Shown: positions 10,459 through 21,600 of the stretch, one piece after another
Layout: every line of letters starts with the position of its first letter
Numbering within the stretch: position 1 is the first letter of the stretch
Assembly (NCBI GenBank): GCA_028554645.1
Contig: JAQOOI010000066.1
Location: 62,001 to 126,000, forward strand
Direction of reading: 5' to 3'
Length of the DNA stretch: 64,000 bases
Source of the DNA: Omphalotus guepiniiformis
Taxonomy: Eukaryota > Basidiomycota > Agaricomycetes > Agaricales > Omphalotaceae
Notes under the pieces: generated by a model
Database searches by the model: none
Seen by the model: the letters and a program-made list of their open reading frames with translations, nothing else
Told to the model about the DNA's origin: nothing
Program-made: the position numbers and the translations under genes

Positions 10459-11535
10459 TTACGTTTGGTAGGAGACATCAGGCCATTCAAACGGCCCGTC
10501 GTCAATCTCCAAAGCATCCCTGCTCGCCTTGTTGAGCGTTGTAAGCCAACGCTGATTATACAGCGCGCGGGGAAGGCCTTTAGGGACGCGTGTGGCCTCA
10601 ACTTCCTGGTTAAGGTCACGAAGCCGAGGTGCTGCCTTTGGCCCCAAATGAGACAGTGTGTTATTTTCGCGGGCGAATTTGTCGATGGTCAGCAAGGCTG
10701 TACCGACAGAGGGGGCGCGCCAAGGGGCTGGTTGCACTCGGAAAACCTGCACCTCTACCCCTTCAAACTCTGAGAAGTCTTCCTCCTCATCTGATTGTCC
10801 TTCCTGCCCCAACTTCTCTAGCCCGCGTTTCCACTGCTCCCAAACGGGTAGATCGCTGGTATTTTGACAGAGTTTATTGGCTACAATTTGCGTAACTGCG
10901 CCCTTACGAGCGCGGTATTTCTATATCAAATTTCATTCAACCGGCTACACTCCAATTGTTTTGTTTTGCATGCTTACCCTGATGCGCAAAGAATGCGCTG
11001 CTTTCGCTTCATGTGCCTGGTCTACTTGAGTGGTGGCCCGTTGACCAGCTTCAGCGGCACTTTCCATACGTCCTGCATCCTGTAACCACTGCGGCTTACA
11101 GCTATTATATACGCCAGCCACAGATATAAGGCGCCCGTGAAAGAGGTGCTCTATGTATGAGTCTCCAACCGGTGGCAATTGGGGGAACTCCTCCTGAATC
11201 TTGCGTTTTGTAGCCTCCCGAAGCCTTTCGATGATGCGCCGATTCCAAATATGCCCAGCACAGCCATCTCCAAAATAGAGGGGCGAACCATCGTCCGGTT
11301 CAGCGCCACCACTGTGCATGTATGCTTGCACCAAAGTAGGGTGTGCTGGTGTATAACCAACGTAGTCAGCATCTGTCTCAAGCCCATGTCTTTCCCTCCA
11401 TAAAGCTCGGCTAATCGACTTCTCACTAGTAATGAGAGCAAGCGAAAAATAGGAGACAAGACGCGCACCCGATACACTTTCATAGCCTCCTTACTCAGGC
11501 CCTGTTTCGCTTCTCTATTTCCTTGCTCCATACGC
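10459..11535 (-). pseudogene. 3' part of a multi-exon gene split by the Ty3 element
   Basis: Minus-strand coding runs from the element edge (11535) through MEQGNREAKQGLSKEAMKVY, then (frame slip of one base near 11455) SRALWRERHGLETDADYVGY, TPAHPTLVQAYMHSGGAEPD, NGC-like GDGCAGHIW and GRMESAAEAG. A 57-bp intron (10977-10921) joins in phase to a last exon, 10920-10459, ending ...FEWPDVSYQT. The YVGYTPAHPTLVQAY...GGAEPDDG..LYF block resembles a family repeated in agaricomycete genomes, with no function known to me. Removing the 16.5-kb element and one ACGC copy joins this part in frame to 28068-29642. The slip near 11455 suggests the gene was, or has since become, non-functional. Confidence 0.6.
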
Positions 11536-13379
11536 TGTAGTGACTATGAAATGAACGAGAGAGATACTCAAATGAGCACAATCCAACTCAAATCAAAATG
11601 ATGTAGGGTGAGGTGTGACTGGCGTTGTCAGAGATTCCGCACAGTTAGACGCAACAATTGAACTTCGAATCTGCAGGGTTACAGATGCCTTTATCTCAAT
11701 CTGGGTGAAAAATGGCAGAGGGTATCTCAAAACACAAGATTCAGACTGAAGGTAAGGGTGGTTTTCAGGGTTCAGGAGGGATTCAGGACAATCAATCTCG
11801 ATGTTTAAACTCGATCCAATGGTCAGACAATGCAGGGAACAGTTTCAGATGCAGCACAGACAGTTTCAGCAGGCAGATTCAGCACAGACAGAACAGCAGT
11901 TTCAGCAAAGATTCAGTATCTCTTTCAATTTATCTGCCACAAGGGACTTTACAGAAGTTTTCACAACTGGATATTTCTCGAACTGAACTCTAAAGAGCCA
12001 GGCTATATTTCGTCTAAGAAGGGTTTCCTGCTTTGGCTTGTAGCTTTGGGCAGTACTTGCTTAAGAAAATCTAAATAGATACTCTGTAAACTATATATAC
12101 TAAATCATAAAATCAAACATATATCTCGAAATTAAAAGAGTAATCTGAACAGTAAATGAGTCAAAAGTAAGTAAGTATCAATTGAGCAGAGATTGGATTC
12201 TTTTTAGGTAGTTTTCTAGGTAATTTTCCAGTTAGATAGTCAAAATGTAGGAACTTTGGGTATAGATTGGTATAAAAACAGAAATATATCGCTTTGTCCG
12301 CGTTCTAGGTGTGTTAGGGCGTACCCAGGGTATCTAAATAAAGGTCCAGATCCTGTAAATAGCAACCAGTATCCTGACAGGTGACATTCTCCTTAGTGCA
12401 TTGCAAATCTGGTCCCCTATAAGTTTCTCCAAAATTGGCACATCCTCCTCTACTAGGGCAGCATTAGGAGTTGTGTAGAAGCTCTAGAGCTTATCTAGAC
12501 CATGCTTCATCGTTTCTATCAGCCACAGTAAGGTACAGTAACTGTTTATTTCAAGTTTTACCCCTATACATCTCTTTTTGGTCAGATTTGTACTCAGGTT
12601 ATATTTCTTGTTTAGGATAGCTCCCAGCTTCTCCTAGGACAGTATTCTATCCCATAGTTTCGTCTAAGACCTCCAATTAGAGCGCCTTTGTCTTTTATCA
12701 AGTTCAGAGGGTTACTGAATTTCAGAGAGATACTCAGATCCAGAGAGATACTCATTTTCAGTATCTAACTCCTTCCAGCATGAGTATTGAGTATCTAACT
12801 CATTTGTGCAGATGTAACTTTTGAATCTACTTCCCTTATTACACAGATTGGCATTTCATCTCAGTGACATTATATCCACATAGTACTCAATGTACAATAT
12901 TTCTCTGGTAATACAATCTTCAAGATTGCCCATATTCTCAGCATTCAATCTTATAGTGCCAACTTAGTTAGCAAGACCAGCTGGAACTTTTGATCAGTCC
13001 AAAGGACTTAGATAGTTGTTCAATTGAAGTGAAAATCCATCAACCCCTTGGATTACAGTCAACAACACTTGGTAGAGTCTCTAGTTATTAGAGGGTGGGT
13101 CTGACCAACTCAATCTGGTATGGAACATGGGAATTCCAACACATCTGGAGAGGCATAACTAGTATCTCTTTGTATAACCCATTGGTCACAGTTGCTTAGT
13201 ACCAGATTCAGTACTGTAGCAAACACTACACTTAGGTATTGTGAGTACAAGTATGTTTCATGTCTTAACTAGCAGTCTGGGGTGACTCTAGTCCTTTATG
13301 TTCAGTTTCCAATGCTTGAACATTCCATATTTACTTCAATCTGATAGATTTCAGTACTGAAAGGCTTTTTGACGCAACA
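11536..13379 (-). repeat. Ty3 element copy 1, 3' LTR
   Basis: The 1,844-bp LTR is bounded by TG...CA and matches 26224-28067 with no difference that I could see. A TATATATA stretch on the sense strand at about 12088-12096 is a possible core promoter. Two GAGTATCTAACT motifs are at 12759-12772 and 12789-12801. On the plus strand the LTR end rich in CAGATTCAG/CAGTTTCAG words (about 11830-11910) forms an imperfect short repeat. Confidence 0.95.
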
Positions 13380-13390
13380 TCTCCCCCAAA
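13380..13390 (-). other. Polypurine tract of Ty3 copy 1
   Basis: On the sense strand TTTGGGGGAGA directly precedes the 3' LTR start TGTTGCG. This is the expected place and composition for the plus-strand priming site of reverse transcription. Confidence 0.8.
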
Positions 13391-13683
13391 GTAAAATAAG
13401 ATCGTCCTCGATCGTACCAGATTGGCCAAAATCGAGTTAGATACAATTATTACTAGCAGATTGGTCATAGAAGCACATTTCGTACTGTTCAATATCACAA
13501 TATCACGTCTCACGGACTGCCTTCAGGCAAAACTTTTCTCGATTGATCGCCAGTCAATACATTTACATCGGCATGTGACGGCAATGTCAGACTTCGGCGA
13601 AACCCGCAATCTACTTCTGTCGAAGTTTCGACTTAAACAGACAGTGATTCTCGTTTTCTCTTCACATCTCACTTCGTCCCCCG

Positions 13684-16209
13684 ATGGATGACTTTTCAAG
13701 GCAATTGGCTTCCTCTATCACTCTCAGTAGGGAGCCTTCCGAGGTACCGGTAAGTCCTTTTTAATTCCTTTCTCTCACGCGCTGCTTTTCACAGTGTGTC
13801 ACATATATATTCGAGAACCGCTCTCAATTGACGGCCTCTTTCTTTTCTTTTCCCTCTCACAGCTCTCAGACATGAACGAAGAGGATTACAAGGCTCTTTC
13901 CGCCATCGTTTCAAGGCTAGGCGACTTGGACCGACGTCTACGGGACCAATCGTTCAAGGAGTTTGGAAAGGGTCTTAGGTTGAGGACCATTACATCCGCT
14001 TTCGACGACTTGAATCTCGCCTTGGTAGGCATCCTTTCTTTTCATCTTCGTTATAGCTAACCTCATCTTTACAGACTCGCATTGCTTTAACATTTAATCG
14101 GTCCCAGCGAGCACATACACATCTCCCCGACTATTTTACCGGTTCTTTTCTTTCTGTATGCAATCTCGCTTTATGGCTTCATCAGGCCAAACCGACTTCA
14201 TTTATTGTGCCGCCCTGGGGGCTAAATCGCGCTAAACTTGATTCTTTCTGCCTCAAGTATACAGTAAGTATCTCTCAGACTGGTTTTCATTTCTTTTGCT
14301 AACTCTTTACAGCTTCGCAATTTGTGGGAACCACTACCTCCATTTCCTAAGCTTAAGCAAACTCCGCAGCTCGAGGAAGACAACGACGACGATGAGATCT
14401 TACTCCCGCCTCTCGCCACACTTGCTTCGTCCGCCAAGGTTGCTCGCGCTGAATCTTCGAAGGTTTCGGCACCGGTTTCAAAACCAAAGCCAAAGCCAAA
14501 GCCAAAGGCCAAGACTAGTGTAACGCCCTTACCGGGTCGTTCGGTATGTCTTTTTTTCTTTTTGTTTGAAGAGGTCCCTCTTATTTTATCATTTTTAGAT
14601 GAAACGCAAGATCTCCGACGTTGAAGCCACGGCCGAATCTACTGAGCTGACCGACGACGATGATACTGACTTCGAGTCCGAGAACTCTGAGCCTCCGGTC
14701 AAGAAGTCTCGCGTTTCTGAGGGTAAGAAGCCTGCAGCTGCAGCTTCAAAGGTACGTTTCCTTATAGATTTATTTATTCTTTTCTCATGTTTTCTTACAC
14801 AGGGCAAGGGTAAACAGGTGGTCAAGCCAAAACCAAAGATTCGGAAGATGCGTGTGGAAGAGCCTGCCGATGAACCAGCGTCTCGAAAGACTCGCTCCAA
14901 GGCGACTTCAATTACTGTTCCTGCATCCAGCGACGAGGAAGAGGATAAGAAGGAAGATGAGAAAGCAGTCAAGACTGAGGGTACTAAAGCCCCAGTCAAT
15001 CTTAACGTCGACTTCGAGGCACCTCTATGGGCTTCTCGCGCTGATTTCTCTACTTCTTCTGTTTCTCTTGCTCCGGGCACTCGTTACGAGGCCCCAAATC
15101 TTCAAGTAAGTCTTGTCATTTCTTTTTATTTCATTTCCTTTTACTGACCATGTCTTTCCTTAGCGATCGGATGGACGAACACCTCAAAATCGTGCGAAGG
15201 AGGACTTTGAAGCGATACCCGGTAAGTATCTCTTTTATTTCATTTTTCTAGTGTTTGTTTAACGGTTCTTTTACAGGCCGTGTTGTCTTTGGATGGCCTT
15301 ATGGCCGTCCTGTTACTTTACAGCAACTCGTTTCAGTCAACCGCACATTCGATAGGGTGAGTATCTTTCTGACTCGAGACTAATACCCGCTAAATTTTCT
15401 TTTCGTCACTCTTTTAGTTCTTCGGCGACTCCATTTGTGCTGCCTGCGTCGGCGGTACTCACACTGAAGGTAGAGAATGCCGTCCTCAGTTCAACAGCAA
15501 GACTTTCGAATGGCGCTGCGCGACTTGCGCGAAGGACAATCATACCTGTAGCTGGTCGTACGGTTTGGAAGGCAGCGATCAGTTGCGATGCCTTTCATAC
15601 ACATTGGCTCGCAGCGGCAGTACAGGTAAGTATTCCTTTCATTTCTTTAGACATCTTTTATTAAAGGTTCTTCGTTTCTTAGTTGTCTCTCAGGAAGCTG
15701 AGCAGTTGCAGATTCTCATCGACACCTACGAGGACATGCAGAACAGCGTCTCCGCGCAGATGCGGGCGATGGAACGGGTACACCGAACGATTTTGCAGCG
15801 TCAAGATCATATCAAAGCTTCGTGTCGCGATCCTCGTCTCGTTTTACATCAGGTTCAGACTGGCGACCCGACGTTCGACTATTCGGACGAACAGCTCAAA
15901 CTACTGGCTACCGCGCTTGGATGGGACATCAACCTGGTGTCTCGGGCCAGCTACATTGCTAGGAACGAAGCAGGTCATTTCATCGTGGTGGATCCAGAGG
16001 TCGAGCCGCAGCCCGGTCCTTCCAATATCCGTTCCACTCCCGTTGCTACAGCTGACATCGACGAATCGCCTCAGGCGGTCGGTGCTTCGCAAGTCACGGT
16101 CGAAGAGGACGAAGACAAGGAAGACGAGCTGGAGGAGGAGACAGCCGGCAAGGTACTGGTGCCAGAAAGCAGTCCACTAGCTGGGAGGGACGATCCCCTC
16201 TCAGAGTGA
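13684..16209 (+). CDS. Antisense cargo gene A of Ty3 copy 1: ten-exon Cys-motif protein, about 658 aa
   Basis: Exons 13684-13749, 13863-14024, 14075-14263, 14313-14543, 14599-14751, 14803-15105, 15164-15221, 15277-15356, 15418-15625 and 15683-16209 join in frame with GT...AG introns, mostly 49-61 bp. Features in order: an N-terminal region with LGDLDRRLRDQSF; acidic and Lys/Pro-rich linkers (a PK repeat at the end of exon 4); a basic nuclear-signal-like PPVKKSRVSEGKK in exon 5; a cysteine module in exon 9 with C421, C424, C435 and C448, C451, C458 (CX2CX10C and CX2CX6C); a coiled coil starting EAEQLQILIDTYEDM; and an acidic Glu/Asp tail. The Cys pattern resembles zinc-binding modules of unknown-function proteins common in agaricomycetes. 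It runs against gag-pol, so its introns survive retrotransposition. It is CpG-rich, unlike gag-pol. Function unknown; a nuclear DNA- or chromatin-binding role is only an inference. Confidence 0.8.
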
Positions 16210-16946
16210 CTTTCAAGGCTCGGGTGCACGCATAGTTCGTACCCCTTTTTCCCTTTACTTTCTCCATCTCTCAGTCCCAATCTCACAGATCTGTCGCTTT
16301 CTTCGATTGGCTGGGACCTGCCGTATCCGTTCGTATTTCGTCGCGGGTAGCCTTGGTGTTCAACACACCAGGTTGCCCAAATATATATATCTTAACGTAT
16401 CGTTTACTCGCAGATACTCCCTGTACTTACTTTATAGTAGTATAGGTCAAAGTATCTTTATCATAGTCCTGAGCTTTTATGCTCAAAAATATATATCTCA
16501 TTTTTCTTGGTATGAATCTGGTGTGAAACCTAAGAAATCAATTTGAGAGTCTCCTTCAAATTGAGTATCTAACTCGATTTTAGAGGGAGACAATTCTTTA
16601 AATGACTTAAGCCCACAATTTTCAATAAGTATCATTTCTTTTTTGAGGATACATTGAATTTAATAAGTCCTTTCTGTCAAGGTTGAGAGCTTTTCGATTA
16701 CTCGGCAATGCTATTCGGCTAAGTCCTCTGCGGTCAAAGCTGTCTAGATCTCCAGATTTGAGATATTTGAAATTTCAAAAATTCAAAATTTTTGGCCTTG
16801 TAAACTTTGTGTGCTCTCTCCCCCCAAGTAAAATTAACTTCAACGTCCCCGTTGATCAATCTGCTACGCTGGCTAGGCCTCATTGTGCCTGTTTGAACAG
16901 CATAGGAGTAATGACCAACTTGCAGATTTAGACGGGGTAGACCAGA
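16210..16946. other. Spacer between cargo genes A and B
   Basis: AT-rich spacer with no gene. It contains one GAGTATCTAACTC motif (16563-16575) and the likely promoter of gene B at its right end. Confidence 0.5.
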
Positions 16947-16953
16947 TATAAAA
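16947..16953 (+). promoter_or_regulatory. TATA box of cargo gene B
   Basis: TATAAAA lies about 100 bp upstream of the gene B ATG (17050), with a following pyrimidine-rich leader (ccttccacttttatc). Position and sequence fit a fungal core promoter, which suggests gene B has its own promoter instead of relying on the LTR. Confidence 0.5.
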
Positions 16954-17049
16954 GGTGCAGCGCAGATTCGGAACGACTCAGCACCATCTATCACTTGGTT
17001 CTACAACCCTTCCACTTTTATCATTTCTCTATCTCTATATTTTACAGTT

Positions 17050-18452
17050 ATGGCCCCTAAAGGTCCCAAGACTTGGCCTGAGCGTCCTGAGTGGGTTGCC
17101 ACAACGCAGCGATATCTTTCTCGAGCTACTGGAGCCATGGAGGCCAAAGATGCGGATACTGAACTGCTTGGGATGCTTATTACAGCCCTTGCTAGTCATC
17201 TTGTAAATGTTCAATCTTTGATTCCAGGTCCAGTATCTAACTTGATTTCTTATTACAGAAGAAGTCTCTGCCTGCATATGCGGTTGCTAAGTCTGAGGAA
17301 GCGTTCACTTTGTTCGACAAAGGTGTCAATCTGGTCGCAGATGCAGTCAAAAAGTTCCCATCTGTAGGTGAACCTGACACTTTCTCCGCCATTAAAGCTT
17401 TCCGGGACGACTTGGCAAAGCGCAGAGAGACTCTCAGTGGGTCTAAGAAGCGCAAAGTACGTTTTTGTTGACCATCCCTCTCATTTCGAGTATCTAACTG
17501 CCTATCGGTGTGTAGCCAGCTAAAACTCCCGAACTTATTGAGGATGATGATGATGACGATGAAGAGATTGAGGTCATTACTGGTGACGGAGACGTTACTG
17601 TAAGTATCTAACTCCTTGGTTACTGAGTATCTAACTCAAATCCCAACATGGTCTTTCTTTTCTCAGATGGCAGATGGACCTTCCCTTGGGCTTTCTGCGT
17701 CGATCCACGCTCCCAATAAGGATAACAAGGACTCTAGCAAGGACAAAACCAAAGGTTCTCCCACTACTACCACAGTTCATAAGTCTTCCAAGGAAAAAGT
17801 AGTAATTACTTCTCCAAGGGTAAGCAGATTTATGTTCAGAACTGTTCATTTCGTTTCTCTTGACTGATGTACCTTGGTAACTTTTCAGGCTACCTCAGTT
17901 GGACCCAAAGATGTAAGTTTTTAGTTCCATCTGGAGTTGCTCAAGTAGTTCCATGTACTGATCATAAATGTTCTTGCAGAATGAACCTATTCCTGAGCCC
18001 CACAAGGTGATTGTCATGAAGAAGCCTCGGATTGAGAACCCAATCGTCAACCTTAGAGAGGAGACAGACCGTGAGTAGTCACCCAATCTGCGGGTTTTTC
18101 GAGTATCTAACTCAATTATCCTGCAGATGAGCGCAAACTCCGGGAGAGTGGAGAAGAGATTGTGACTCGTATCACTGCTCTGTTCCCTTTCATGGACTTG
18201 GACCACTTCTCTCCTGAGGTTCTTCAATCAATTTCCAACTTCTTGAAGACAGAACTCAGTGTTCATCAACATGCCATTCAGTATCATCATTCTCAGTACA
18301 GATTTGCCTACAAGGAGTTTTCCCGTCTGGAATTGCTCCGAAGACAGAAGGAGAAGGCTTACAGGGCCAACCAGAGTCCCTTGGAGTCTGGTCCAGGTAC
18401 TGCTGATGATCCAGCTCCTTTCCATGCATTTCCATCTGCAGACATTCTCTGA
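17050..18452 (+). CDS. Antisense cargo gene B of Ty3 copy 1: seven-exon acidic/basic protein, 342 aa
   Basis: Exons 17050-17202, 17259-17456, 17516-17599, 17667-17819, 17889-17912, 17980-18070 and 18127-18452 join in frame with 56-69 bp GT...AG introns. The protein starts MAPKGPKTWPERPEWVATTQ and has a helical N-terminal region (ELLGMLITALASHL, then FDKGVNLVADAVKKFPSVGE). Then come a GSKKRK nuclear-signal-like patch, a run of Asp/Glu, a Ser/Thr/Lys-rich linker, and a C-terminal helical region rich in His, Gln and Arg (SNFLKTELSVHQHAIQYHH, then SRLELLRRQKEKAYRANQ). Introns 1, 2, 3 and 6 carry the (A/G)GTATCTAACT motif as probable branch site. I recognise no family. Its 3' end faces the end of pol about 200 bp away, so convergent transcripts could overlap. 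Confidence 0.75.
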
Positions 18453-18654
18453 CTTTAATGTTACATCTGGACATCTCAGTATCATTTATGGGCAGTTTAC
18501 ACGGTATTGGTACATCGTATAGGACATCCTCAGACACCCTTTATGTTTATCTTAGTAGTGCATACTACTGTTACCCACTTTTTACTTTCATCTGCAACTA
18601 GGTAGTCACTTTTTCAGTGTCTATCTCGTACTTTGTTCAAATATAGTGTGTTTA

Positions 18655-21600
18655 TCATTTATTTTGTGAAGATTGGGACCTAGTCTGGACTGGAGCGTCC
18701 CAATCTGGTTCTTCTTCATCTGCATCGTTTGCAGATTGTAGTTCTTCATCACTGGACTCATCAAGATCTTCATCTTCAGCAGGAATTCTCAGTTGAGGAA
18801 TACTGTCAAAGATGTAATCTCTCTCAAGTTCAGGGTCTAGCTCATTGTTATCATTGACCATCTCTTCTAGTTGTTCACTAGTCAAGTCTATAAGTTCATG
18901 AATGTTCTCAGGCAGTTGAATTGGTTCATATCTAGCTACATGGGGTAGCACTCTGAAGGCAGCAACCTTTTCTCTGAGCACTGTACCATCCATCTGGGCC
19001 ATAATGTAGGATCCCCCTTTGGTTCTCCTTATTACAATCATGGGTCCCAGGTATCTAGGATACATTTTTCTGTCCAAGTTCTTCTCAACTTGTGTATTTC
19101 TGACTTGTATAAGTGTACCAGGTTTGAAATCAAAATCTCTGATAACATTTCTGTATTCTTCTTCATATTGTCTAAGAGTCTCTTTCTTGGTTGTATCAAT
19201 TCTAGATATCATCTCCTGCACATGGGTTCTATGCTTAGCTAGAGCTTGAGCTCTGTAGCCAATAAGTTCCTCATATGTCAAGGTTCTATCTGGAAGTTTT
19301 ACTAACCATGTAGATTCAACAATATCCAAGGGTAGGATAGGTTCAGCTCCAGTAACAAGGAAGTATGGTGAACATCCAAGTCCTTTTCTAGCTGTAATTC
19401 TATCTGCCCAGAAGACATGTTTGAGAAACCACCACCATCTCTTTAGATCTCCACCTGTAGCTTTTGCCAAGGCAGTTCTAATGTCAAAGTGGGCTCTCTC
19501 AATCTTGCCATTTGCTTGGGAATTGTAAGGAGATATAGTAATTCCTTTAATTCCATATTTATCTTCTAGCCATTTAAGCATAGCTCGCATCTGGGGTGCA
19601 TTATCAGTTACTACTTCATCCGGACATCCCCATCTGCATATAATATCATCAAAGAACCATTCCCCCAATGATCTAGCATTGTCAGATCTTAAGGCTCTTC
19701 CTTCAGACCAGGATGAGAGTGCACATCTGCCATGTACAACATCCTTGCAACCATTACTTGGAGGTGATACTTTAAATACATCCACATGAATCTTCTGAAA
19801 CAGGGAGGGAGTGTGTGTAAGAGTGGGAGGAATCTTCAACAATTCTAATTTTCGGTTCTGGCAGATTTGGCAGGATTTGACAAACCAATTGACATCTCCA
19901 TTCAAATCTGGCCACCAAAAACGCTTCTCTATGAGAGCTTTTGTTGCAAACATTCCTTTATGTCCCAGATGGTCATGAGCAGCATGCATCATGTACATCC
20001 TTTTCTCTTTAGGCACAACCAGTCTATGCTGGCCTCCTGTATCATCATTCCTTCTATAGAGTCTCCCATCTCTGTCTACAAAGAACTTTACAGCCCTGGA
20101 AATGAACTTTTTCATAGCAGTCTCACCTAGGTGAGCTAGAGGCTGATTGCCCTGCAGGTACCAATCTTTGATTAGGTCGAGTTGTTCATCCAGTTCCTTT
20201 GTAGATGCAGATCTGTGATCCTCTCTATATGGGTGTTCATGTTTCCATTCAGTACCTCCTTCAGGTATAACCAAGGTCTGTGCAAACTGCAACATCGAGT
20301 TAGATACTGGATGTTGAATTGCTAACAGCTCTCTAATGGAATTCAAGTGACGTTCTTCTTCAAGAGCTTCTTGCAAATCGTCTTCAAAGTCGTCTATTGA
20401 CTTTGCAACTTCCTGCAAGTAACCACCTCGAGTATCTATTTCATCTTTAAAGGCTTCAAAATCAAAGGGTACCTCAGATTCACCATCTCCCATTCTGAAT
20501 TTCACCGGCAGACCATCATCTTCATCAACAAATGAATCCGGATCTCTAGATGCCGCTCTTTCAGTTGGTATGGTTCCTCTAGGTGGTCTAGATAGTCCAT
20601 CTGGTCCCTTATGTTCAGTGCCCTTGATGTGTACCAAGGTGAAGTGGAACTTCCTTATTTCTTCAATCCATCTGTTTATAGTTGCATTGGGACCACTACT
20701 GGGTTTGTCAAGCATTCCTTTAATATAGCTTGCATCTGTTTCCACAGTAAGATCCCTACATCCATATGTCTGGTAATATGTTTGTTGTAAGGCCAACATC
20801 AAGCCATATAGTTCTCTCTTGGGTTGAGAAAACCTTGCTTCTCTCTCATTTAAAGTAATGGAACCCATCCAGTTGTAGAACTTTTTCTTTGAATCTGCAG
20901 GGTCTCTCTGATATAGTTGGAAACCTACTGCCATCCAGGAAGTATCTACTGAAAGGGTGATTCCAGTACTTAAATCATAGTCAATAGGACGGAGTGCTGG
21001 AGCATTCCTAATCCCATCTTTAATCATTTCTACAGCTTCCAGTTCTGCAGGACCCATTTGAAAAGGTACATCTCCAGTTAAGATTGTCAAAGGTCTTGCT
21101 TTCTTGGCATAATCCTTTATGAACATCCTCATCTGACCAGCAGTGCCCAAAAATGACCGGATGTCTTTCTTCTCAGACCATTTTGATGCATCACAAGTCA
21201 GAACAACTTCAGCTAACTTTTCCACTGGCTTTTCTCCCTCATAACTGACATGATGTCCAACAACATCACCTTCAGCTACACAGATGAAAGCTTTGGTCCC
21301 TGCAAAGGTACCACCAGCATGTTTCATTCTTTGCACAATTCTGTTCATATTCTGCAGATGCTCCCACACAAATCTTCTGATGCCAGAATTTTCAGGGATA
21401 GTTTCATAACCTCCATCTGCAGTTTCATATCTGCTGACAGGCCCTTTTACTGGTACATCATCAATGTAAGGTTTAGTTACATGTGGAATTTCATCTCTGA
21501 AGATATATGTAACATCATCATGATAGATAGGGACAGAGTTTGTCCAACCCATAGGTAACTTCACTAATCTATGTGGGCCAAAAGGTGTTTGGAAGGTGGT

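Noticed and set aside
11712..12078. Overlapping plus-strand open frames (MAEGISKHKIQ...) repeated four times in the window
   Set aside because: They lie inside the LTRs, antisense to the element, and recur only because the LTR recurs. Gln/Ser-rich content follows from short CAG/CAGATT words.
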